Part shown: positions 27,881 through 58,110 of the stretch, in pieces | How positions within the stretch are numbered: position 1 is the stretch's first letter | Layout: every line of letters begins with the position of its first letter | Assembly: GCA_009823395.1 (NCBI GenBank) | Contig: CM020517.1 | Location: forward strand, 13,315,001 to 13,379,000 | Source of the DNA: Thamnaconus septentrionalis | Lineage: Eukaryota; Chordata; Actinopteri; Tetraodontiformes; Monacanthidae | DNA length: 64,000 bases | Direction of reading: 5' to 3' | Program-made: the position numbers and the translations under genes | Notes under the pieces: model-generated | What the model was told of the DNA's origin: nothing | Seen by the model: the letters and a program-made list of their open reading frames with translations, nothing else | Database searches by the model: none

Positions 27881-28577
27881 TTTGTTTAGGTTTTTTAAGT
27901 GATAAAACAACCAAAAATATCAATCCATACAGAGGAGGCATTCTCAAAACTTCAAGTATCATTTTAGTGTCTTCTTGCCAGCCTAAGTTTCCTGGTATAT
28001 ATAGTCACCCAAGATTAGCAGAGGTTTTTCTTTTTAAATTGGATGGAATGTTCACCTTTCTCCCAAGTAAAATTGGAACTGAAACAATTCCTTATTTCTT
28101 TTGCGCGAGTTTGGCAAAATGTTGTGGAGCTGCTTGATAGCCACGCTAACGTTAGCGCCTCACACCAACAGGAAGCTTCAAGCTGGGAAGCACCTGGCAG
28201 GCGGTTCAGCTGGAAAGTTTCTCCAGTCACCTGGAGTCTCCTCAGGAGATTCCCCTCCCCTCCCCCGACCCTCTTTCCAACGGTCGGTCATGTCACCAGA
28301 TTGAGATACATAGGGGTAGGAAAATTAATATAAAAAAAACTCCATCCGGAAAGGATGATTTGGCTGAATTCAGGCCCACTTGTGTACCGGACGTGTTTGT
28401 GTGGCTCTCTAAATGCTTCCTGTTGCGAGTGCGCTGCCATCCCACACAATTAATACCGAGCATATGCCGACTCCGACGCCCAATAGGGAGCCGTTCCGAC
28501 GGGAGGAGCGGATGCATTGTCTGCTGCGCGCCAGGAAGAATAACACCACCGAGCCGCTCCCGCAGATTGCCTGACGT

Positions 28578-28579
<2 letters not shown>

Positions 28580-28620
<41 letters not shown>
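28580..28620 (+). repeat. (CA)n microsatellite
   Basis: A plain CA array of about 20 units. A second simple tract, with repeated AAAAAAT units, lies at about 28835-28876. Confidence 0.97.
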
Positions 28621-28622
<2 letters not shown>

Positions 28623-29396
28623 GCTCAGAGCCCAGAGTGTAAAACTTGCACTTTTTTGCTGCCTGTTTTTTATTTTTTTATTTTTTCAAACATTTCTTTC
28701 CTTCTCAGTAATGCTACATACAAATCCATTAGCCTCGTATCAGTCATGCGGACACCTCTCCTCTCGCTATTGTGCGCTTAGCAGAGACCGATAAGTGGAT
28801 CCGGTCACTATTGTGAAGTCCGAACTGCATGATGGGAAAATAAAAAAATAAAAAAATAAAAAAATAAAAAAATAATAACGATAATAGAGAAAGAGGACAG
28901 CGATGATGCTTCTCCCGGCTGCTCCTCACTCTTGTCACAGCCGCCGGGGTTAATTAAAAGACCACCTCTGGAAAATGTTTAGCAAAAAAAAAAAAAGTGC
29001 TCCTGGCCTTCGGCGCCTCCTCCTTCTCCTCCTCTCGACCGTTGTCTCTTCCTCCCTCTCTCTCTCTCTGCTCCTCCACCAGGGTCCTTCGGCCATCATT
29101 AGATCTTAATGAACTCCGTTTATTAATCACGAGCATCAGAGGAAGTTTAGTTGGACGGTGGCGTCTGTCCTACCCTGAAGGCAGCACGGCGACGGCGGCG
29201 GGGCCTCGCGTTTAAACTAGAGCGTGTGTGTGAGTGTGTGAGAGAGAAAGAAATGTTCTCTGCTCTCACTATCATGGGGGGGCCTAATGTGGCGTTCCAC
29301 GTCTCCCTCTAATTAGATTGGGAATGTGTTCATCGGGAGTGTGCTCACTAGACTGAGCGCACTGAGTTAACTCGTGGCTTTCTCACAGTCCACCGA

Positions 29397-29428
<32 letters not shown>
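29397..29428 (+). repeat. (GCT)n trinucleotide repeat
   Basis: About ten GCT units lie in non-coding sequence. The minus-strand reading would be polyglutamine, but no gene context supports translation. Confidence 0.95.
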
Positions 29429-29982
29429 ATCAACACTTCCCAGAGTCATCACACAGGGATGGTGAAGAGATGTGCGGTTGTGCAGCCTCGATACATTACC
29501 TTCAGGCTCAAACGCACCCGATGTAATTATTATCATCATGTCTGGGTGCTGTGTCCCGCTTGGTAAATAAATGGACGGCGCGCATTTTTACCTTTGAGAC
29601 ATGGTGCCAGGTGAAAACAGAAGCAGCAGAAGCCGACACATTCTGCCTCTGCCGCTGCCTTCTCCCTTCCTTACGCTTCCACACTACAGCTTCTCAAGTC
29701 ATGTCTTTGTAGATTGATGTATAGTATCTGATTTCTGTAGACTTATATACAGTGTATTTATATTTATATATTTCTGACATGATGATTGACCTGGTTTCTG
29801 CTCTTGGAGAAACAAGACACTCAAAAGAAGAACCTCAACTTTAACCTGACCCTGGCACAGTAGGAACAAGCAGATATAGGTTTATTATTAATATTTAACA
29901 TAAATGTAGATGTCCTGTTCTCTAACTCATAAGCTGACTGTTATAAGGTCATACAGAAAACAGTTAATAATTGGTGAATTTC

Positions 29983-30090
29983 AAATGAACTGCACTTTTA
30001 TAGCGCTTTCCAGCACCTTTACAATGGCCTCTCATTCACCCATTCACACAAACCCATTTGCACACCAGCGGGTGGCTGCTGCCATGAATC
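29983..30090 (+). repeat. Teleost interspersed repeat fragment (TTTATAGCGCTTTCCAG type)
   Basis: TGCACTTTTATAGCGCTTTC, TTTACAATGGCCTCTCATTC and ACCCATTCACACA in this order are typical of a widespread fish repeat ending in a CTGCCATG block. Recognised by memory; the family is not named. Confidence 0.55.
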
Positions 30091-31267
30091 CAAACGACAG
30101 TAACAATTAGAATAGTAATAAAAAACAGTCATGTAGTCATCTCATGTATCTACTTATTGCTGCCACTGTGTGAGTCATGATCTCACCCCGTGTTCACCCC
30201 AAGGAAACGTATCTGGCTGCGCCACTGCCAGCCATGATATTAGAAATGATTCAGCAAACAGAGCCTGCTAGACTCGGGGTGTAGACCCTCCTCCCCCCTC
30301 CCCCCGCCCTCCCCCTCCTCTTCCTCCTTGCAGCTGGGTGTCAGATTCAAATAGAGGAAAATTAGCTGTCACCGCGGCCCCGGAGCTGCTTTGTGCCTCA
30401 GAGACGATCCTCTCTTTCAGCTGGGGGTTTTTGCTCGATACAAGCCGACGCGAGGCAACAAGTCATCGCATCTGCAGGAAATGCAAATGAGGCGCGGCGT
30501 ATACAGTCGGGGTCAGATGGTTTTTCTGTGTGTGTATGTGTGTGTGTTTTGCGGGGCCACCAATTCCCCGCCGCAGAAACGCGTGCGGCAGGCGGCGTGA
30601 AATTGAATGCCGCCTGCTGCATTGTCTCCTAGAGAGCTGCAGGAATGGACTTTTTTTTTTTCCTTCTTCCTCTCTCTACCCTTACAGCAGATCGTCGCCC
30701 TCTCCTTATCTACGGGGCTACATTAACAGAGGAGATGGACTCATTAGCAGCCGCAGGGCCCAAAGGTCAGGCACATTCTGCTTGAATGGCCTTAACTACG
30801 CAGCCTGCGTTCGGATGTAGATCTCACCGTATTATACAAATACGTTAGTGAGGACACTCAGATGTAAAATGAAACATAGTTTGTATTATGACAGACCCCG
30901 TAATTGAATCATTGACGAGGCTACCGGTTTTCTTCTTCCTTATTTTAAAAGCCATGTAAACCCCAAACAATGATACAACAATGTTTGCAATTATTTAATT
31001 TATTTCAAGCAGTTCGTTTCGTTTTAATTACGTCTCCAGCCTTCACGGCACGCCCTCCTTTAGATTTCTGAGAAAGTGAAAAGTCAACGGTGGCGAAACG
31101 CGAGCTCAGAAATTCTGCGGGGATCTGGTGCCCCCAGGCGTCCAAACTGAGAAACGCAAACGACGATTGTGGGGAATTTCCCAGGCTTTTATTATGGCAA
31201 TAATGGAACAATACTGACGACAGGAGAATGACCCTTGAGATCAGATGGCAAGGTGTGTTTAAGGAGT

Positions 31268-31270
<3 letters not shown>

Positions 31271-31303
<33 letters not shown>
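31271..31303 (+). repeat. (CA)n microsatellite
   Basis: A CA array of about 16 units near the predicted end of the rasgrp1 3' UTR. Confidence 0.97.
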
Positions 31304-31306
<3 letters not shown>

Positions 31307-31383
31307 TCTTTAATCCTGTTCACGTAAACCAGACCTGGCGACACTAAATAAGAATTAAAGTATAATAATTAATATGATGCCAA

Positions 31384-31401
31384 CACACACACACACTCAC
31401 A

Positions 31402-31456
<55 letters not shown>

Positions 31457-31460
31457 ACAA
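31384..31460 (+). repeat. (AC)n microsatellite, interrupted
   Basis: An AC array of about 38 units with a few CTCAC interruptions. It lies within the probable rasgrp1 3' UTR, so the transcript would carry a GU tract. Confidence 0.95.
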
Positions 31461-32025
31461 GCATAAATAATTCACTGAAAGTACCAGCACGCTGTACAAA
31501 ATGTCCACTTAAAGTCGGTCTTTGTATGGAGTGTGTAGTGTTTCGGACAATAAATAAAGACAGGAGCGCTGGAATCATCAGCAGGGAAGATGAGTTGCAC
31601 TCCTGCATGTGGTAGGACCCAAACTTCCCGTCGTTCCGCCGCCGTTCTGTTAACTGGCCGATAAAATGACATTCATTTTTTTCTTCTTTGACTTGCAAAG
31701 TTAGCATCAAGAAATCTATGAGTCAACTCCTTAGTTGTGCTTTGTACTTCATACTGTCGCAGCTTTACACAAACACCAATGCACCCTGCAAAGGTCACAA
31801 TCAGACAGAAACAGTCGGCTTTCGTATGTCGACCACTAGTGACTGTTTTTCCCATGTTTTTTACTTATATGATGCAAATTTTTTTTTTTTGAAATGATAT
31901 CCCGCTGCTTCCATTGTCTCATGACTGTAACAATAAGTAACACAGTGGATCTCAGAAGTTTAAATTGCCGCCATAGGGGGGCAGCACCACCCTCCACCAG
32001 GTGGAGGCCCCAGAGCTGGTCTGCT

Positions 32026-51654
<19,629 letters not shown>

Positions 51655-51674
51655 TTCATCCCTAGTGGGCTCGG

Positions 51675-51704
51675 CTAAGTGCGCCTTTGCGGTGCCGGCA
51701 GCAT
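51675..51704 (-). promoter_or_regulatory. rasgrp1: Short upstream open reading frame in the rasgrp1 leader
   Basis: An out-of-frame ATG at 51704-51702 opens a ten-codon frame including its TAG. It ends 20 bases before the main ATG at 51654. It could dampen initiation at the first ATG if the transcript includes it; the transcription start is unknown. Confidence 0.4.
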
Positions 51705-52889
51705 TGTGCTGCTGACTCGTCAATGAACGTTACACAATTAAGAGCCAGTCACCGAGTCTCCAGCCAGTCAGTCAGTCTGTGAGGGGGCGGCCGCCGGAGC
51801 GCGGGCTGCTTGTCACTCACTCACTCACTCACTCACACGGGAGTGGGCTCACTCGCTGCCGCTTCTTCACCACTCGCTTAGCTCTTGCGTCAAAGGAGTC
51901 CTTGCAAAGGGCTCGTTTGTAGTCATGTTTTGTGTTTTGTTTCTTTATGCAAGGAGCCGAATTCCATTTCCAGCGCGGTATTTGCTGAAAAGGCAGAGAT
52001 CTATCTGAAAGTACATTTACATATTTCAGGAATTAATTCATTGTTATGAGTTTTGGGAAGAAAAGGGGTGAATGTGATTCATCCCTTTCGGTTTTTTTCA
52101 CCCCAAACTTCAACCTTTTGGTCGTACGATTAGATGTATGGTGAGAAGTATGTTTACTTTTATTTAAAACAATAGTTGGGTATCCTGGAGATTTTGACAT
52201 AAGGTATAAACTGTCGATATTATTCTGATACAGAAGTGAATTTATACCCATGAAGTGATGCAAGGAGTGTAAACATTCATATTAGTCACTTCAGTATGCA
52301 TAAAGCCTCAAAGACTTGAAATGACTAGAAATGTAACTTGAAACCGAAAATGTAAGACCATCCTCTTACTCACAAGAACGCTTTATGCCTTGTGCCTTCC
52401 ACATTTTGGATGGCAGAGCCCCAAAGAAGCAACAGGTTGTGCATTATGCATCCACTTTGGAGTGACTACAAAGTTTGGTTGAAAGCTTGGTCTTCGGCCT
52501 TTTTACATAGACGGTTTTTGTTCCTGAAGAACATCGAGGCATTTGTGCTGCTTTTCAGTGGAAATATTGTTTGGTTTGTTTTTCTTGATCTTGAACTCCA
52601 GAGCGCCCTCCTTTTGTTTCGGCCCCACCCTGTGTGTGTTGTCCACAGGCGATTCCAATTTCGGATTCATGTTTTTACACAGGTGTTGTGAAGTCATGGA
52701 AACCTGTGTGCGTCGGCAGCTGGCAGCCTATGATGAGGGAACCTCTCTTTGCCATTGCTGTGATCAGAGCGGTCAGTTGGTCTCTCGGTGGCACCTGGAG
52801 ACTGCTGCCCTCATGTGGCTGAAGGTCCAATCGGATGCACACCAGATTTGCAAGATGTGATCCCCCCACCCCTCTCTTGCCTAACTAAG

Positions 52890-53516
52890 CCTAATGGAAT
52901 GAATCCAGGTGCAAGTCGTGCATTTCACGCCTAGGCCATCAGTCTCAGGTGTCACCTACAGGCCAACCTCATACAAAGCTTCTACTGCTCAACAGTGGAG
53001 AGTGGTCTTACGTACAGCATCACAGTGTGGTATGCCGGCCTCACTGCAGAGGACATGACAGCACTGCAGGGAGTAATAAAATCAGCACATAAGATCATCG
53101 GCCGCCCCCTGCCCTCCCAGGAGGACATTGCAGACCCCCAGGCACTCAATAGGGCAAAAAAGATCTTACATGACCCATCCCACCCTGGACAGAGCTCTGA
53201 GGCAACGGACAAGCAAGTTTAGAAAGACCTTCTACCCCTGGGCCATCAGGCTGCTCAATAACAATATGTGAATGATGTGGGGGTGAGGAATACAGTACGT
53301 TGTATTTTATTCATCCTTTTTACACTGTTTTTATTTTTAATACTTTTATTTATTGTTCTAGTGCTTTTATATTTATTTTATATTGCTTTTTTCTATTGCT
53401 ACCAGTAGCACTTGTGGTAATGGCATCATATCCAATTTCGTTTTAACCTTGAGTACAATGACAATAAAGCATATTCTATATTCTGTTCTGGTCTATTCTA
53501 TTCTATTCTATTCAAT
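52890..53516 (+). mobile_element. Dead L2-like LINE 3' end
   Basis: The plus-strand frame reads ANLIQSFYCSTVESGLTYS, ITVWYAGLTAEDMTALQGV and IKSAHKIIGRPLPSQEDIAD, typical of the C-terminus of fish LINE reverse transcriptases. The reading frame then jumps to RTSKFRKTFYPWAIRLLN, so a segment is missing and the frame is shifted. The 3' UTR ends in AATGACAATAAAGC followed by an ATTCT pentamer array to about 53513. It lies between rasgrp1 and exd1. Confidence 0.8.
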
Positions 53517-54026
53517 AATATGTCCGGTAGTGCCCCCTGGTGGATCGACAGAATAATCTTTCAGGCGGACGTTCAATGACCGCACACCGGTTCACCTGAG
53601 CCGACTGCGGTCTCTGAAAGTAGAAGCGCATATAATCTAGGGGAGGGAAACATTTGGCGAGAGGGTTCTGTTGATCTCGCTTTGTCACCAGAACCGGATT
53701 CACCGTTATCATCATCAGACATGCAATAAGAGCCAGTCTTTCGTGCAGGGCAGACCTGTTTGCATGACTTGAGACACCACCTGTCTCCTCGCCGTCCTGC
53801 TGCCATTAGGTTAGGCAGCACCGAAGTTGTAGGTATCTGGAGTTGGCAGCGTCGCGATACGTGTCCTCGCCACTGTTGTGTTTTACGGGGACTCATCATG
53901 AAACTGAAACGTAAAACGAAACGCTAAATAGCGTCATGTGCTCTCGCGTTGGTTGTACGCAACGTAGACAACGACTTTTCCAAGGAAGTATTGAATGCAG
54001 CATCGTGCTCCGGTGAGTCTGGCGCC

Positions 54027-54083
54027 ATGACACGCCCACGCGAACGCTGCGTGCGTTCGCAAGCAGTTCGCCAGTGCGGCTAA
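54027..54083 (+). promoter_or_regulatory. exd1: Leader region of exd1: upstream ORF and stem-loop
   Basis: An ATG in good context (GCGCCATGA) at 54027 opens an 18-codon frame ending at TAA 54081-54083, 47 bases before the main start. Inside it GCGAACGC and GCGTTCGC (54040-54060) form a perfect 8-base inverted repeat around a 5-base loop. Whether the transcript includes it depends on the unknown start site. A strong donor-like GTGAGT at 54013 leaves an upstream noncoding exon possible. Confidence 0.4.
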
Positions 54084-54130
54084 TTGAGCTTAACTGCCAT
54101 CAAAGCGCTCATCCGAGTCCCAACACCACG

Positions 54131-57100
54131 ATGGAAATCATCAAGTTTTTGTATGCATTGAAAGGAAAATGTGTCAAACTGACTCTCAGGAACTCTTCTT
54201 ACGTCGGGTTGGTCCATCGAATCAACCCAAACAAGACGTTGATTTTTGTAGACGGTAAGTTGAAACAAATATATCTGTTTAGTCCAAAGTGTGCGTGTTC
54301 GCTTAGCTAAGTTGTTCGTTCGACGTTCTCATAGGTTGAAACGCAGCTCCCTCAGTGACTTGAGACACTTCAGTCATTTTCTTACAAAAGTCACGTCGAT
54401 TTCTGTGTTTTTCTCCAGTTGTTGGCGATGGCTGTAAAATCCCTGGCTCAAAATTGTTCTTCGGCAGAGAAATTCTAAACGGTAAGTTTTACTGTCTTGG
54501 CCAAATGTATTCGTTCTTAGTTGTAACCAACACGTTTTGTACCATTTGTTTACAGTGGAAATTGTCCATGAAGCCCGCACTTGCAATGGGTAAGTTGCCA
54601 AGTAACGGATTTAGAACTTGTTGTCGTTAATGAAACTATACAAACTGAACACAAACTGATACTCTATCTGCGGTACAGAACCGTACGTCACACGCTTGAT
54701 GGCCCGGTTGCACAAAAGGAATACATGGAAAAAGTCATGTTGGGTAAGAAACCATGTTAGCGTTTCTAGATTTACATTTAAAAAAAAAAAAAAAGTTGCA
54801 CCGCTTAAATAAATTACAGCATATATGAACCCTAAATTCATAAGCACTTCTATGTGTATATATCTTTTTTTCACAGACGATGAGGAGAGTGAAGAAGACT
54901 GTATGAACTTTGTGGTTGTGGATGAGTTCCAGGGGAAGTTTGTGCCAGCTGTAAGTAAATTCTCCCACTGTAAGAGGTGATGTACTATCAAAGTTGATGT
55001 ATTTCTTCTTATATCTCTAAGGTGGCGCACATCAAGAGGCAGTATGCGATCGGTGTTGGAGCCGATGGCGTTGAGTTGTTCAAAAATGGGAGACTGTGTT
55101 GGCTGCCGGTGACCCCCTAAATTCTCCTTATTTGATTTTCCCTCCATTTTCCTTCAGTGGCTTACAAGGCAGCTTAAATTCTTTTTATTCTCTTCATCCA
55201 GATTGCCACCAAACACAAAATTTACCTATTTGACATCCTGTTACTTGGAGCCCGCGCTTTTAAGAATGGTCTATCCCAGATTCTGGGGAATAAACACATC
55301 CTGAAGGTAAGCGGTGGGACCTGACAAGGAATCCTGCCTAGCCACACCAATGGTTTTTACATCAGTGTACATTCTATTTTTGGCACAGATCATTCACAAC
55401 TGCCGAGTCATCGCCAGTAGCCTTAACTGTCAGTTTGGAGTGAAACTAACCAACGTCTTTGATACGCAGGTATGTCAAAAGTCTATTTTTTCAGAACGTT
55501 GCTTAACAAAATGTGCACCATTTGTATTATACTGCGTGTTAAGACAAGCTTCCTCATTTTCTATTTTTCGTCTCCACCGGTGTTTAGGTGGCAGATGTCA
55601 TGTACTTTTACTCTGAGACTGGAGGCTTCCTCCCAGACAGAGTCAGTACTTTGGAGGAGGTGGCAAGTCTCCACCTGAAGATCCCCTCCTCTCAGGTCTC
55701 GGCCCTTCAAATGAAGTCAAAGCTTGGTCAGGTAAAGCATGCGCCTCTCCCACAATATCATTATTATTATTATTTTAAACCACCTGGTCCTATCAGGTAG
55801 TCTAAAATAAAAATAATACATGAAATTCAACTGAATTGAAAATAAAATGTAAAAAATAAATAAAAATAATAACAAATGAAAGCACTAGCTCCACGTTTCA
55901 CTCCACCTGAAACATGGTCACATCCCAATATGGTCTGATGCAGACGTTAGCAAAACAACTGCAAATATAAATGGAACAACCTGCTCTGTACACTTGGAGG
56001 AGACAACTCCGCGGTCATCTTAGCTATATGTTCTGCCGCGTGTTCATGAGTTAATTTGCTCCATTATTCTGGTTTTTATGAAGCTCTTGCCAGAAATGTT
56101 CTGATATCAACGCACATCAAGAGCTTTTATGGGAACCCAGCATGTTGTGCGGGACTCTTGCAGGAAGAAATGCACTTGTGGCAGAAGCGGCCGTGTCCCG
56201 TTCCCCTGCTCAGATTGATGGCACTGTCGGTGACTCACCTCATGCCCCTCAGACTTGCGCTGATACACACTTTCATGATGGACTACATGACCTTGGTGGA
56301 CTCGTACCTCGAGAGCAGCTATTTTGAACCCGATGAATTGAGTTATCTCAACATGGTGAGTATCGCGACTGAGCCCCATTTGTGATCCGGCATTCCGGAT
56401 TAAGCATTTCACTAATCTACGAGGTGTATTTCACTTATTCATTCAAAATAGGGCATTTAGAAAATATTTGGAAAATGGGATTTTCTGTGCCTCGCATATT
56501 AAAAAATGGACAAAGCGGAGTTTGTATGACTGGCTGCATGTTAATGCTGATACCTGTCCCGTCTTTGCCACGACTGGTTAGCTGTTGTGCTTTTGGTTGC
56601 AATGAAAACGAAACTGCACGACTTCGAAACAGTAAAACTGACTGAAAAGACTCCGATTGGGGCCATTAAAGATGGACGAATGAGATTTTAGATTTTACAT
56701 CTCTGCAATCTGCTTTTCAAAAATGTGCCAATTTTTAGGTTTAAATTTTGGTATTTGTGCCATTTGTCTGAGGTGAATTACTTTGAAAAGGAAATCAAGA
56801 TTAAGTGAGTTTGGTTTGGGTCCTGGTGTTTTAGTGTCCATAGAGGACACCACTTTCAGTCAGCAGCCAAACACCTTCACCTTTATCTTCAGGAGAGCGC
56901 GCTGGAGTTGCCTGACGAGCTCCGGAAACTGGAGCAAATGCATTGTGAGCGGCAGCAATGGGCCCGTGAGCACTACGCCATCACTGAGAGAGGCCTGCTC
57001 ACCCGCTTTGGCCCTCAACCTTTACCTGAAACGAGACAACAGGAAGATAAAGAGGCAGAGTCCCGCCAACCTGCAAGTACAAAGCCCCCTGCCTCAGTGA

Positions 57101-57414
57101 AAGTCTGCCCTGCCCCCACCCGCCAGCCTGTGAGCCCACGGAGCGTCGCCGCTCATTCATCTTTCAAAATCATCGTCTCGCCAGATTCAGTCGACCAGGA
57201 TCCAAAACCAATCATGGCGGCTAGAAAAGATTTGCAGTCTGATAACATCTCCACTGAATATCCTGGTGGAACCACAAAGCAGCTGTTGGAGCGACTAGGT
57301 CGAGGAAGAGTCTTTGGACAGCCGCAGTCTACAGCACCAGCCCAGTCAGCTGGAAGGGGCTTCCTTCTCCACATGCCACAAGCCCAAGTCTCCCGTTATT
57401 CTCCTTCTGCCTAA
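54131..57414 (+). CDS. exd1: EXD1, exonuclease 3'-5' domain-containing protein 1, 11 coding exons
   Basis: Exons: 54131-54254, 54419-54481, 54556-54589, 54679-54743, 54877-54950, 55022-55108, 55202-55306, 55389-55469, 55588-55731, 56164-56355, 56893-57414. All junctions are GT-AG and in phase, giving 496 residues; human EXD1 has 514. The start ATG at 54131 is the first in frame. The N-terminal part (KGKCVKLTLRNSSYVGLVHR) is Sm/Lsm-like. The central part is a DEDD/RNase D-Mut7 fold: KIYLFDILLLGARAF, IIHNCRVIASSLNCQFGVKL, NVFDTQVADVMYFYSETGGF, and HLMPLRLALIH. The last exon holds an acidic/basic helix and a Pro/Ser-rich tail. In mouse, EXD1 is a non-catalytic RNA-binding adaptor with TDRD12 in nuclear piRNA production. 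Here too the catalytic acids look lost: G133-A134-D135 replaces the D-x-E site. Expected expression is in germ cells. Confidence 0.93.
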
Positions 57415-58110
57415 GAAGCTATCAAGGAAGAGGGGGAACTTCCAGCAATATTGGAAAGTCTTCCCAAACACCTTGTTTGTGTTTATAAAGATTTTCCCCC
57501 TAGTTCCTCCCATCGCTTTACAGGCATTCACTTTTTCCATCCATTTTCTATCACCGCGCATCACCATGTGCTTCTGTGGGTCTCCGGTTACTCCGGCATC
57601 CTCCCACGGTCCAAATTCATGCATGTGAGGCAATATGGGAACTGTAAATGTCTAAAGTGAGTGCAAATGGTTGTTTGTCTTTCAATGTGGCTCTGCGATG
57701 AACCTGCCTCCACCCCCTTCCCTGACCCTGATTGCAGGAGAAAGCGGCAATAAAAAGATGGATGGATAGATGGATAGATGGATAGATAGTCAGTGATCCT
57801 CATTTCTTCTGTTGCTTGTAATTTCTTCCAAACTCCAGTAGATGGCAGTAAATGTTTCTTTTTATTGTTTGTTTGCTGCAAGGCTGTTCACGTTTAATAG
57901 AAAGATGTTGGTATGCTAATCTGTTTATCAATTAACTCAATAAATTTGAAAATGTTTATGTATTGTGTTGTTATCTAATGTCCATGTGTTTTGGTCGACC
58001 ATCTGCATTTCCCAGTTTCTTGTTGTGTTGGGTTTTTTTGTTTTTGGTTTTTTGATTGGTTAAGATTTGTTGTGTTAAGTTCTGCATGATATTAACTAAT
58101 AAAGCTGCAT
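57415..58110 (+). other. exd1: exd1 3' UTR and downstream end
   Basis: AATAAA at about 57939 and about 58099 are the candidate poly(A) signals. A SINE-like repeat lies inside (57575-57790), so the longer transcript end would be repeat-derived in part. Confidence 0.45.
57575..57790 (+). repeat. SINE-like fish repeat, diverged copy
   Basis: The words GGTTACTCCGGCATCCTCCC, CATGCATGTGAGG, AATGGTTGTTTGTC and CAATGTGGCTCTGCGATGAA lead to a GGATGGATAGAT tetramer tail. They match the family at 32888 and 42075. It sits in the exd1 3' region in sense orientation. Confidence 0.75.

Larger units (their letters stand above)
13911..31170. other. Long intergenic region, non-coding
   Basis: I find no exon with recognisable protein content in this 17 kb. 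It contains CA/GT arrays at 19607-19668, 22015-22083, 26926-26966 and 28580-28620. There are also trinucleotide tracts at 19316-19343 and 29397-29428, a SINE-like tail at 22955-23055, a MITE fragment at 17338-17522, and other fish repeats. Several non-repetitive blocks rich in TAAT and homeobox-like words are listed separately as candidate conserved non-coding elements. Confidence 0.6.
31185..32025 (-). other. rasgrp1: Probable 3' UTR of rasgrp1
   Basis: The stretch follows the TAG stop at 32028-32026 on the minus strand. A minus-strand AATAAA is seen at plus 31187-31192 (TTTATT) and an ATTAAA near 31305. The end is a guess from these signals; two CA arrays lie inside it. Confidence 0.35.

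Noticed and set aside
53573..53899. 108-codon minus-strand open frame starting with a true ATG between rasgrp1 and exd1
   Set aside because: No familiar domain or neighbour match; the composition is unremarkable and the length is within chance expectation.
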